From DAIMFL01 sp964372215 (GTDB taxonomy: Bacteria; Pseudomonadota; Alphaproteobacteria; Dongiales; Dongiaceae), in assembly GCA_964372215.1 (NCBI GenBank), contig CAYJQC010000045.1, positions 1 to 28,104 on the forward strand: a stretch of 28,104 nt of DNA. Direction: 5' to 3'. A program made the position numbers and the translations under genes. The notes below the pieces were generated by a model. That model saw nothing but the letters and a program-made list of their open reading frames with translations, was not told the DNA's origin and made no database searches. Shown one piece after another: positions 6,525 through 13,695 of the stretch; position 1 is the stretch's first letter, and every line of letters starts with the position of its first letter.

Positions 6525-9098
6525 ATGAACGAGCGGAAGCCGGGTACCGGGGGCGGGGGCCAAGCGGAGGATCGTCGCGATCTGCCGTGGTTGCGGCTGC
6601 GCCTGGCCCAGGCGGCGATCGTCTGGGAGCGGCTGTGGCCGGCGCTGTGGCCGGCGGTGCTGACCGGCGGATTGCTGCTGGCGATCGCCCTGCTCGACGT
6701 GCTGCCGGCCCTGCCGGGCTGGCTCCACCTGGCGATCCTGGTCGGCTTCGGCACCACCTTCCTGGTCAACCTTTTCCGCGGCGTCGGGCGCTTCCGCCTG
6801 CCCGATCTGGAGGCCGCGGCGCGCCGGCTGGAGCGCGACGGCGGGGTGGCGCACCGGCCGCTGGCCGCCCTGTTCGACCGCCCGGTCGGGCTGGAGAGCC
6901 CGGCCAACGCGGCCGCCGGCGCCGCGCTCTGGCAGGCCCATCGCCAGCGCCTGGTCGCCGAGTTGAAGCGCCTGCGACTGCGGCCGCCGCGCGCCGGCCT
7001 GGCCCGGCACGACCCGCGCGGATTCCGCGCCGCGCTCATCCTGCTGCTGGTGATCGCCGCCGCCGGCGCCGGCACCGACTGGCGCGGCCGCCTGGCCGAC
7101 GCCGCGATCCCCGACTTGGCGTTGTGGGGCCGCGCGGCGCCGCCGGTGCTCGATCTCTGGATCACCCCGCCCGACTACACCGGGGCGCCGCCGAGCGTGC
7201 TGTCGGTCGGGGCCGCCGCAACCGGCGCCCCGGCGGCGGACGCCGATGCCGCGCCGCCGGTCCTGGTGGTGCCCGAGGGCAGCAAGGTGGTGGCGCAGCT
7301 CCAGGGCGGCCACGGCGCCGCCACCCTGGTTCTGGGCGACCGCATCGCGCCGTTCGCGGCGCAGGCCCCGGGCGGCCAGCGCGCCGAGGGCGAGTTGCTG
7401 ACCGGCGACCGCCTGGCGGTGCTGCAGGGCGAGCGGACGGTGGCCGAGTGGCCGCTGCAGATCACGCCGGACGCGGCCCCCAGGATCGCCTTCGCCGCGC
7501 CGCCCGCCGCCACCGAGCGCGCCGCGCTCCGGCTCGAGTTCCAGGCCGCGGACGATTACGGCGTCGCCGGCGTGAGCGCAGTCATCCGGCGCGCCAATGT
7601 CGATGCGGCGGGCCCGCCGGCCGGCGATTCCGAGACCATCGTGCTGCCGCTGTCGCTGCCGGCGGCGGCGTCGCGCAGCGTGCAGGCCAGCAGCTTTCAC
7701 GATCTGGCGCCGCATCCCTGGGCCGGCCTGCCTGTGACGATCACGCTGGAGGCGCGCGACGCCATCGGCCAGGTCGGGCAGTCCGAGGCGGCGGCGACGA
7801 TCCTGCCGGAGCGGGTGTTCAACCATCCGGTGGCGCGCGCCATCATCGCCGAGCGCAGGAAGCTGTTCAGCGCGCCGGACGACCGGCGCGGCGTGGCGCG
7901 CAACCTGGCCGCCATCGGCAGCATCCCCGAGGCCTTCGACCACGACGTCGTGGTCAGCCTGGCGCTGCGCTCGGCGCAGCGCCGGCTGATGCTCGACCGC
8001 GCGCCGGCCGCGGTCGGCGAGGTCGTGGATCTGCTGTGGGACACCGCGCTCCGGATCGAGGACGGCACTCTCGCCACCGCGGAACGCGAGCTGCGCGCCG
8101 CGCAGGAAGCCCTGCAGGAGGCGCTGGCCGGCGACGCCAGCGACGCCGAGATCGATCAGCTGATGGACGAGCTGCAGCGCGCCCTCGACAAGTTCCTGGC
8201 GGCGCTCGCCGAGCAGATGATGAAGAACGCGCAGAACGGCGAACCGCAGCCGATCGACCCCAACGCCACCATGCTGAGCCGCGACGAGCTGCAGGATCTC
8301 GTCGATCGGGCGCGCGAGCTGGCGCAGACCGGCGCCCGCGATGCCGCCCGCGATCTGCTTGCCCAGCTTCAGGAGATGCTGGAGAACCTGCAGGCTGGCC
8401 AGCCGATGATGGGCGAAGGCCAGGGCCAGCAGGCCGAGGCCATGAAGATGCTGCGCGAGCTCGACGAGCTGGCCCGCCAGCAGCAGGAACTGCTCGACCG
8501 CAGCTATCGCCAGTCGCAACAGGGTCAGGACCAGCCCGGGCAAGGGCAACCCGGCCAGGGTGGAATGGGCCAGGGCGAGATGGGCCAGGGGCGGCCGGGC
8601 CAGGGCGGCGGCGAGATGACGCCCGGCGGCGACGCGGCGCTGCAGGAGGCGCTGCGCCAGGGGCTCGGCCAGATCATGCGCCAGTTCGGCGAGATGACCG
8701 GCGACATCCCCTATCCGCTGGGCCGCGCCGAGCGCGAGATGAAGGACGCGGTCGGGGCGCTGCGCGAGGGCCAGCCGGGCGACGCGGTCGGGCCGCAGGG
8801 CCGGGCGCTCGAACAGCTTCAGCAGGCCGGGCGGGCGATGGCGGAGTCGCTGATGCAGCAGTTCGGCAACCAGCCGGGCACCGGCGAAGGCCAGCAGCAG
8901 CTCGGCCGCAACCGCGATCCGCTCGGCCGCACCGAGTCGGGCAACGGCGTCATCGATACCGGCGACGTGCAGATTCCCGAGGAGGCCGATCTTCAGCGCT
9001 CGCGCGAGATCCTCGACGAGCTGCACCGCCGCGCCGGCGAGCGGCAGCGTCCGCATCTGGAACAGGAATACATCGAGCGCCTGCTGCGCCGCTTCTGA
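6525..9098 (+). CDS. DUF4175 (TIGR02302) large membrane-anchored protein
   Basis: 857 residues. Two membrane helices lie near the N-terminus (about 41-63 and 66-86) and a third at about 169-184, followed by a large, probably periplasmic region. The distal third is helical and rich in Gln, Glu and Met, with a Gln/Gly low-complexity stretch of irregular GQGxPGQG/MGQGxxGQG units at about 665-700. The last 150 residues are charged and helical. The family is widespread in alphaproteobacteria, typically downstream of lysA as here, and has no established function that I can name. It starts 25 bp after lysA, so it is probably the last gene of the argH operon. Confidence 0.9.
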   Translation: MNERKPGTGGGGQAEDRRDLPWLRLRLAQAAIVWERLWPALWPAVLTGGLLLAIALLDVLPALPGWLHLAILVGFGTTFLVNLFRGVGRFRLPDLEAAARRLERDGGVAHRPLAALFDRPVGLESPANAAAGAALWQAHRQRLVAELKRLRLRPPRAGLARHDPRGFRAALILLLVIAAAGAGTDWRGRLADAAIPDLALWGRAAPPVLDLWITPPDYTGAPPSVLSVGAAATGAPAADADAAPPVLVVPEGSKVVAQLQGGHGAATLVLGDRIAPFAAQAPGGQRAEGELLTGDRLAVLQGERTVAEWPLQITPDAAPRIAFAAPPAATERAALRLEFQAADDYGVAGVSAVIRRANVDAAGPPAGDSETIVLPLSLPAAASRSVQASSFHDLAPHPWAGLPVTITLEARDAIGQVGQSEAAATILPERVFNHPVARAIIAERRKLFSAPDDRRGVARNLAAIGSIPEAFDHDVVVSLALRSAQRRLMLDRAPAAVGEVVDLLWDTALRIEDGTLATAERELRAAQEALQEALAGDASDAEIDQLMDELQRALDKFLAALAEQMMKNAQNGEPQPIDPNATMLSRDELQDLVDRARELAQTGARDAARDLLAQLQEMLENLQAGQPMMGEGQGQQAEAMKMLRELDELARQQQELLDRSYRQSQQGQDQPGQGQPGQGGMGQGEMGQGRPGQGGGEMTPGGDAALQEALRQGLGQIMRQFGEMTGDIPYPLGRAEREMKDAVGALREGQPGDAVGPQGRALEQLQQAGRAMAESLMQQFGNQPGTGEGQQQLGRNRDPLGRTESGNGVIDTGDVQIPEEADLQRSREILDELHRRAGERQRPHLEQEYIERLLRRF

Positions 9099-9131
9099 GA
9101 CCCGGCCGGCGAACGGTGGCGGGCCGGCGGT

Positions 9132-9515
9132 TCAGGCGCGGCGGGGCGAGCGGCCGCGATCGGCCAGCACCTCGGCCACCGCCTCGCAGACTTCCTTCAG
9201 GGTGAACGGCTTCAGCAGGACGCGACAGATCAGCGCCTCCAGATTATGCGCGCGCTGGCGCTCGGCGGCATAGCCGGTCATCAGCAGCACCGGCATGTCC
9301 GGGTGGTCCTTGGTCGCCTTGAGCGCAAGCGCGATGCCATCCATCCCGGGCATCACGATATCGGTGAGCAGCAGGTCGAATTTGCCCGCCGCCAGCGCCT
9401 CGAGCGCCGCGCCGCCATCGACCACGGCGGTCACCTCGTGGCTCTGCAGCGCCAGCGCTCGCGAGACGAATTCGCGCACCGCGTCGTCGTCCTCCGCCAC
9501 CAGGATCCGCGGCAT
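9132..9515 (-). CDS. cpdR: CpdR-like single-domain response regulator
   Basis: 127 residues comprising one receiver domain and no output domain. The acidic pocket is Asp9-Asp10-Asp11, the phosphoacceptor is Asp52 (LLLTDIVMPGMDG), the switch residue is Thr80 and the conserved lysine is Lys102 (LLKPF). The segments TDIVMPxMDGI, MTGYAAERQRAHN and KPFTLKEVCEAV match alphaproteobacterial CpdR-type regulators. In Caulobacter, unphosphorylated CpdR delivers substrates to ClpXP, under the CckA-ChpT phosphorelay. The gene is convergent with the DUF4175 gene and lies 148 bp downstream of the zinc-ribbon gene on the same strand. A different stand-alone receiver (for example DivK-like) is less likely from these motifs. 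Confidence 0.83.
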   Translation of the reverse strand: MPRILVAEDDDAVREFVSRALALQSHEVTAVVDGGAALEALAAGKFDLLLTDIVMPGMDGIALALKATKDHPDMPVLLMTGYAAERQRAHNLEALICRVLLKPFTLKEVCEAVAEVLADRGRSPRRA

Positions 9516-9663
9516 GCGCTTCCTTTTGTCCAGGCCGTGGCCGCAGGCACCGGCGCCCCGACAGCGGCATCGCCCTACAATCCTCGCGCCGGCCCGCGGG
9601 TTCCCCGTGTTTCCACCGGTGGCACGCGCGGAAGTCCAGCCACATCGACCCAGCGCGATCCGG

Positions 9664-10323
9664 TCAGCTCGCCGGCGGCTCCTCGGTGAAGGTGACCAGC
9701 AGCTTCTTGGTCGCCTCGGGCGGATCGACGGTCGTCGTCTTGAAGCTCGCCGTCTCGCCGGGCTCGAGCGTCGGCTGGCCCAGGCTGAAGGTCCAATCGC
9801 GCAGCCACTGGCCCTGGTCGTTGCGCAGCGTCGCCTTCAGCGTCGGAACCGTCAGCGTCTCCGGCGTGGAATTGAACAGCTGGCCTTCGATGACGATGGC
9901 GTCCTGGCCGTCGACCTGGCGGCGCACGAAGGTGATGTTGGAGAACTCCAGCCCGGCGCCGAGCGGCGGCGCGCCCTCCAGCCAGCGCTCGACCAGCTCG
10001 GTGGCCCGCTCCAGGCTGGTGATCTCGTGCTGCTTGGCCAGGAAGGCCGCGCCGCCGGCAATGGCGACGACCAGCAGCAGCAGCGCGACCAGCCAGCCCC
10101 AGCGCGACGGTCGCTTTTCCGAGACCCGGGCCGGCAGTCCGCCATGGGCGCCGGGGGTCAGCTTCGGCGGAATCGGGACGTCGACCCGTCGCGGCATGTC
10201 CGCCGGCGGCGCCTGCATCCAGCTATGCCCGCACTTGGCACAGCGCACCGTCCGGCCGGCAGGGCCGAGCAGCGCCGGATCGGTCAGGTATCGCGTGGCG
10301 CAAGCAGGGCAGGTGAGAATCAT
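9664..10323 (-). CDS. MJ0042-type zinc-ribbon membrane protein
   Basis: 219 residues. An N-terminal zinc ribbon has Cys5, Cys8, Cys28 and Cys31 (MILTCPACATRY and VRCAKCGHSW), the MJ0042 pattern. A proline-rich linker and one membrane helix (about 75-94) follow. The C-terminal domain (about 105-215) has the beta-sandwich look of DUF3426-type domains, with phrases such as EGQLFNSTPETLTVP and FSLGQPTLEPGE. The predicted topology is zinc ribbon in the cytoplasm and sandwich in the periplasm. It is divergent from ftsE, a common alphaproteobacterial layout. The role is unknown. A good promoter lies upstream (10356-10384). Confidence 0.87.
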   Translation of the reverse strand: MILTCPACATRYLTDPALLGPAGRTVRCAKCGHSWMQAPPADMPRRVDVPIPPKLTPGAHGGLPARVSEKRPSRWGWLVALLLLVVAIAGGAAFLAKQHEITSLERATELVERWLEGAPPLGAGLEFSNITFVRRQVDGQDAIVIEGQLFNSTPETLTVPTLKATLRNDQGQWLRDWTFSLGQPTLEPGETASFKTTTVDPPEATKKLLVTFTEEPPAS

Positions 10324-10355
10324 GCGAAGAGAAAAAACCCCTGAATTCCTTAGAA

Positions 10356-10384
10356 TTTATATGTGGACATGACTGGCAAGGCAA
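10356..10384 (-). promoter_or_regulatory. Sigma70-type promoter for the zinc-ribbon gene
   Basis: On the minus strand TTGCCT (10384-10379) is followed by a 17-bp spacer and TATAAA (10361-10356). The predicted transcription start is near 10349, about 26 nt before the ATG at 10323. The surrounding gap (10324-10421) is the most AT-rich DNA nearby, which supports a promoter. Confidence 0.55.
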
Positions 10385-10421
10385 GGCGAGCCGTGCTTTA
10401 CGAGCCGAAGCGGCCTGTGCG

Positions 10422-11153
10422 ATGCTGCGGCCCGCTCAGCGCAGGCTCGGCGCCCCGGGGAGCGTCAGGAAATTGGTTCTGCTTGAAGAAGTCGGCATGC
10501 GTTACGGCGCCGGGCCGGAAATTCTCCGCGATGTGACCTACACCCTGGCGCCGGGGTCGTTCCACTTCCTGGTGGGCCCGAGCGGCGCCGGCAAGTCCTC
10601 CCTGCTCCGCCTGATGTATCTGGCGCAGCGGCCCACCCAAGGGCTGGTGTCGCTGTTCGGCCGCGACGTCGCCGATCTCCGGCGCAACGAGCTGCCGGCG
10701 CTGCGGCGCCGGATCGGCGTCATCTTCCAGGATTTCCGTCTCATCGACCACCTGTCGGCCTTCGACAACGTGGCGCTGCCGCTGCGGATCGCGGCGGTGC
10801 GCGAATCGGAGATCCGCAAGCACGTCCCCGAGCTGCTGTCCTGGGTCGGGCTCGCCGACCATCTGCAGGCGCTCCCGGCCACCCTGTCGGGCGGCCAGCA
10901 GCAGCGCGTCGCCATCGCCCGCGCGGTCATCGCCCGGCCCAGCCTGCTGCTCGCCGACGAGCCGACCGGCAATGTCGACGACGCGATCGCGCTGCGGCTG
11001 ATGTATCTTTTCGAGGAGCTCAACAAGATGGGCACCACGGTGGTGATCGCGACCCACAACGACGGGCTGGTGAACCGTTTCACCCATCGCCAGCTGCGCA
11101 TCGAGTCGGCCACCGTGCGCGTGTTCGATCCGTCCCGCGCCGGCCGGCACTGA
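10422..11153 (+). CDS. ftsE: Cell-division ABC-transporter ATPase FtsE
   Basis: ATPase partner of FtsX at the septum, controlling cell-wall hydrolase activation. In the 243-residue form the motifs are Walker A GPSGAGKSS (52-60), Q-loop Gln103, signature LSGGQQ (155-160), Walker B LLLADE (175-180) and switch His212. The N-terminus is unclear. ATG 10422 adds about 17 residues not typical of FtsE, whereas a TTG at 10473 would begin LVLLEEVGMRYG, aligning with the usual MIxFExVxxRYG start, and follows a GGGGAG at about 10457-10462. The TTG may be the true start. ftsX begins immediately after the stop with no gap. Confidence 0.95.
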   Translation: MLRPAQRRLGAPGSVRKLVLLEEVGMRYGAGPEILRDVTYTLAPGSFHFLVGPSGAGKSSLLRLMYLAQRPTQGLVSLFGRDVADLRRNELPALRRRIGVIFQDFRLIDHLSAFDNVALPLRIAAVRESEIRKHVPELLSWVGLADHLQALPATLSGGQQQRVAIARAVIARPSLLLADEPTGNVDDAIALRLMYLFEELNKMGTTVVIATHNDGLVNRFTHRQLRIESATVRVFDPSRAGRH

Positions 11154-12059
11154 ATGCTGCGGCTGCGCACCGATCTGCCGCTCGGCCGCGACGCCTCGGG
11201 GCGCTTCCTGCCGTGGATCGTCGGCTTCATGGTCTATCTGGCGGCGCTCGCCATGGCCGGCGCGCTGACCCTGGGCAACGTCGCGGCGCGCTGGCAGGCC
11301 GGCATCTCCGGCACCCTCACGGTGCAGATCGCGCCGGGCGAAGCGGCGGACGGCGAGCCGGCGGAGGCCACCGAGCACGAGGCCCGGCTCGACCGCGCGG
11401 TCGAGCTGCTGCGCTCCACCACTGGGGTGGCCGGGGTCGAGGTGCTCGGGCCGGCGGCGATGAACCGGCTGCTCGAGCCCTGGCTCGGTCCCGACGCGAT
11501 CGCGCTCGGCCTGCCGGTGCCGGACCTCGTCTCGGTCAGCCTGCGGCCCGGCGCCACGGTCGACCTGCCGGAGCTGGCCGCCGCCCTTGCCGCTGCGGTG
11601 CCCGGCGCCGAGATCGACGACCATCGCCGCTGGCTCGACGATCTCGCGGTGTTCGTGCGCTCGGTCGAGCTGCTGGCCGCGATCGTGGTCTCGCTGGTCT
11701 GCCTGGCGGCGGTGCTGACCGTGGTGTTCGTCACCCGCACCGGTCTCGCCGTGCACCGCCGGGTGATCGAGATCGTACACATGATCGGCGCGCGCGACGC
11801 CTATATCGCCGGCCAATTCCAGGGCCATGCCCTGCGCCTCGGCCTGATCGGCGGCGCCGTCGGATCGGGGCTCGCCGCGGTCACCCTGATCGGCCTGCAG
11901 CGGCTGTTCGCCGGTCTCGACACCCCGCTGCTGGCCGGGCTCGGACTCGGCGCCGGGCATTGGGCGGCGCTGGCGATCCTGCCGCTGGCCGCCGCCCTCG
12001 TCGCCATGGTGACCGCGCGGGTGACCGTGCTGCGCTCGCTCGCGGGCATGAACCGGTGA
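11154..12059 (+). CDS. ftsX: Cell-division membrane protein FtsX
   Basis: 301 residues with the four-helix FtsX layout: helices at about 20-42, 174-197, 225-247 and 268-290. A large periplasmic loop between the first two (about 45-170) is where FtsX contacts hydrolase regulators. The C-terminal part is the FtsX/MacB permease domain. The ATG immediately follows the ftsE TGA, and the TGA overlaps the next gene start as GTGA. The periplasmic loop has an acidic insert (GEAADGEPAEATEHE) near residue 65-80. The FtsX assignment is firm from the pairing with FtsE. Confidence 0.93.
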   Translation: MLRLRTDLPLGRDASGRFLPWIVGFMVYLAALAMAGALTLGNVAARWQAGISGTLTVQIAPGEAADGEPAEATEHEARLDRAVELLRSTTGVAGVEVLGPAAMNRLLEPWLGPDAIALGLPVPDLVSVSLRPGATVDLPELAAALAAAVPGAEIDDHRRWLDDLAVFVRSVELLAAIVVSLVCLAAVLTVVFVTRTGLAVHRRVIEIVHMIGARDAYIAGQFQGHALRLGLIGGAVGSGLAAVTLIGLQRLFAGLDTPLLAGLGLGAGHWAALAILPLAAALVAMVTARVTVLRSLAGMNR

Positions 12060-12676
12060 GGCGGTTCCGGCGCGCCCTGGCCGGCGGCGTCCTGCTGCTG
12101 ATCCTGCTCGCCGCCTGGTCGGCCGGGCTGGTGATGTTCGTCGGCTACATCCCGCGCGAGCCGTCGCAGGATCTGACGCCGACCGACGGCATCGTGGTGC
12201 TGACCGGCGGCAGCGAGCGGGTCGGCGAGGGCGTGCGCCTGCTCACCGCCGGACTCGGCCGCAAGCTGTTCGTCTCCGGCGTGCACGCCGATGTCGATCT
12301 CGACGAGCTGATCGCCAGCCTGCCGGCGGAGGTGGCCACGCCCTCGGCGCAGCAGGTCGCCTGCTGCATCGTGCTCGGCCATGTCGCCGGCAACACCCTC
12401 GGCAACGCCCGCGAGACCGCCGCCTGGATGGCGCAGGAGGGCTTCACCTCGCTGCGCCTGGTCACCGCCAACTATCACATGCCGCGCAGCCTGCTGGAGT
12501 TCCGCCAGGCGATGCCGGGGGTCGCCATGGTGGCGAACCCGGTGTTCCCGCCCCAGGTCAAGCGCGAGGAATGGTGGCGCTGGCCGGGCACCGCGGCGCT
12601 GATGGTGTCCGAGTACAACAAGTTCCTGTTCGTGCTGCTGCGGGGCCTGCTCGCCGCCCCGCCGCAGGCGGCCTGA
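12056..12676 (+). CDS. YdcF/DUF218 family membrane-anchored protein
   Basis: 206 residues from GTG 12056, overlapping the ftsX stop by 4 bases. A single N-terminal helix (about 8-29) is followed by a DUF218 domain: GIVVLTGGSERV near 43-54, NTLGNARETAAWM near 109-121, and LVTANYHMPRSLLEF. These match the SanA/YdcF/ElyC fold, whose members act in envelope biogenesis, including ElyC in lipid-carrier and cell-wall homeostasis. The position between ftsX and plsC fits an envelope role. A biochemical activity cannot be assigned from sequence. Confidence 0.87.
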   Translation: MRRFRRALAGGVLLLILLAAWSAGLVMFVGYIPREPSQDLTPTDGIVVLTGGSERVGEGVRLLTAGLGRKLFVSGVHADVDLDELIASLPAEVATPSAQQVACCIVLGHVAGNTLGNARETAAWMAQEGFTSLRLVTANYHMPRSLLEFRQAMPGVAMVANPVFPPQVKREEWWRWPGTAALMVSEYNKFLFVLLRGLLAAPPQAA

Positions 12677-12700
12677 GCCGCGGCCGGCCGGCATCCGCCC

Positions 12701-13420
12701 ATGGGCGCGGTCCGCTCTCTCGCCTTCAACATCCTGTTCTTCGCCTGGACCGCGGTGTTCCTGCTGCTCTGCGCGCCGGCCCTGCCGTTCGGGGTGGCGG
12801 CGGTCCACGCCGTCGGCCGGCTGTGGGTGCGGGTCAGCCTGGTCCTGCTGGCGGCCACCGTCGGGCTGCGCCACCGGATCGTCGGCCTGGAGAACCTGCC
12901 GGCGGGGCCGGCGATCATCGCGCCCAAGCACCAGTCGGCCTGGGATACCCTGATCTTCGCCCTACCGCTGCGGTTGCCGGCCTATGTGCTGAAGCGCGAG
13001 CTGATGCGGATTCCACTGTTCGGCCTGTATCTGCGCTGCGCCGGGATGATCCCGGTCGACCGCTCGGGCGGCAGCGGCGCCCTGAAGCGCATGGTGGCCG
13101 AGGCCAGGGCGGCGGCCGGCGCCGACCGCCACCTGCTGATCTATCCCGAGGGCACCCGCACCGCGCCGGGCGAGCGGCGGCCCTATCACCCCGGGGTCGC
13201 CGCGCTGTATGGCCAGCTCGACCTGCCGGTGGTGCCGGTGGCGCTCAATTCCGGCCTGTTCTGGCGCCGCCGCGCCTTCACCAAGCGGCCCGGCCTGATC
13301 ACCGTCGAGTTCCTGCCGCCGATTCCGCCGGGCCTCGCCCGGCGCGCCTTCATGGCCGAGCTGGAACGGCGAATCGAGACCGCCTCGGACCGTCTGGCTG
13401 CTGACGCAAGGCTTGATTAA
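12701..13420 (+). CDS. plsC: 1-acyl-sn-glycerol-3-phosphate acyltransferase
   Basis: Converts lysophosphatidic acid to phosphatidic acid in phospholipid synthesis. 239 residues with an N-terminal membrane segment (about 9-30) and a second hydrophobic stretch (about 43-54). The catalytic HX4D motif is His77-Asp82 (KHQSAWDT). The glycerol-phosphate-binding motif IPVDRSGG lies near 117-124, PEGTR is at 149-153, and VPVALNSG is the fourth acyltransferase block. It starts 24 bp after the YdcF-family gene, as the last gene of the ftsE cluster. Lysophospholipid or ornithine-lipid acyltransferases share these motifs, but PlsC is the default reading. Confidence 0.9.
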   Translation: MGAVRSLAFNILFFAWTAVFLLLCAPALPFGVAAVHAVGRLWVRVSLVLLAATVGLRHRIVGLENLPAGPAIIAPKHQSAWDTLIFALPLRLPAYVLKRELMRIPLFGLYLRCAGMIPVDRSGGSGALKRMVAEARAAAGADRHLLIYPEGTRTAPGERRPYHPGVAALYGQLDLPVVPVALNSGLFWRRRAFTKRPGLITVEFLPPIPPGLARRAFMAELERRIETASDRLAADARLD

Positions 13421-13427
13421 CGCTTGG

Positions 13428-13503
13428 TTTTCCACAATGTGGGAAAGGCTGTGGACAGCTCCGCGATTCGCCCCCGGCATTTCTGTCCACGAGCTGTGGA
13501 AAT
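13428..13503. promoter_or_regulatory. Cluster of DnaA-box-like motifs upstream of nrdJ
   Basis: Five 9-mers resembling the DnaA box TTATNCACA lie within 76 bp. They are TTTTCCACA (13428-13436, plus, one mismatch), TTTCCCACA (13438-13446, minus), CTGTCCACA (13450-13458, minus), CTGTCCACG (13483-13491, plus, weak) and ATTTCCACA (13495-13503, minus). The first two form an inverted pair separated by one base. E. coli nrdAB is directly controlled by DnaA, so a DnaA-controlled ribonucleotide reductase promoter is plausible. The alternative is another regulator binding CCACA/TGTGG palindromes. Confidence 0.45.
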
Positions 13504-13585
13504 CGCGGATCGTCGGAAATCTCGCACTGATTGCAATGGCTTCTCCAGCAGGCGCCCTGTGGGTCGTGAAAACAGACCGTGAACA

Positions 13586-13613
13586 TTGACTTTGAAGGGG
13601 TGACCCGTAGACT
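13586..13613 (+). promoter_or_regulatory. Possible nrdJ promoter
   Basis: TTGACT (13586-13591), a 16-bp spacer and TAGACT (13608-13613) give a moderate sigma70 match, 83 bp before the nrdJ ATG. It lies downstream of the DnaA-box-like cluster and upstream of the 14-bp tandem repeat. Confidence 0.35.
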
Positions 13614-13641
13614 GGCCCGACGACGCTTGGCCCGACGACGC
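13613..13641. repeat. Tandem 14-bp repeat in the nrdJ leader
   Basis: Two exact copies of TGGCCCGACGACGC at 13613-13626 and 13628-13641 (period 15). They lie in the probable 5' untranslated region of nrdJ. No role is evident; it may be simple duplication. Confidence 0.6.
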
Positions 13642-13695
13642 CTGCCCGTCTGGCGCGGGCGGGCTATCCGCATCGCCCGAGGGAACCGCTGACCG

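Noticed and set aside
8520..8630. CRISPR-like or tandem-repeat array
   Set aside because: The repetition is in-frame coding for Gln/Gly units with irregular periods and no spacers.
6099..9056. 985-codon open frame on the minus strand across lysA and the DUF4175 gene
   Set aside because: Low-complexity Arg/Ala/Gln translation opposite two well-supported genes; no start signal or recognisable motif.
9516..9663. A further gene or RNA between the zinc-ribbon and CpdR-like genes
   Set aside because: No start with a ribosome-binding site and no tRNA-like or strong hairpin structure was found in these 148 bases.
13428..13503. Chromosomal or plasmid replication origin
   Set aside because: The DnaA-box-like cluster lacks an adjacent AT-rich unwinding region and neighbouring origin-type genes; a regulatory role is simpler.
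13421..13695. Cobalamin riboswitch or NrdR box before nrdJ
   Set aside because: No B12-box-like core and no CACWATATWTWGTG-type NrdR site was found; the inverted CCACA pair has the wrong spacing for NrdR.
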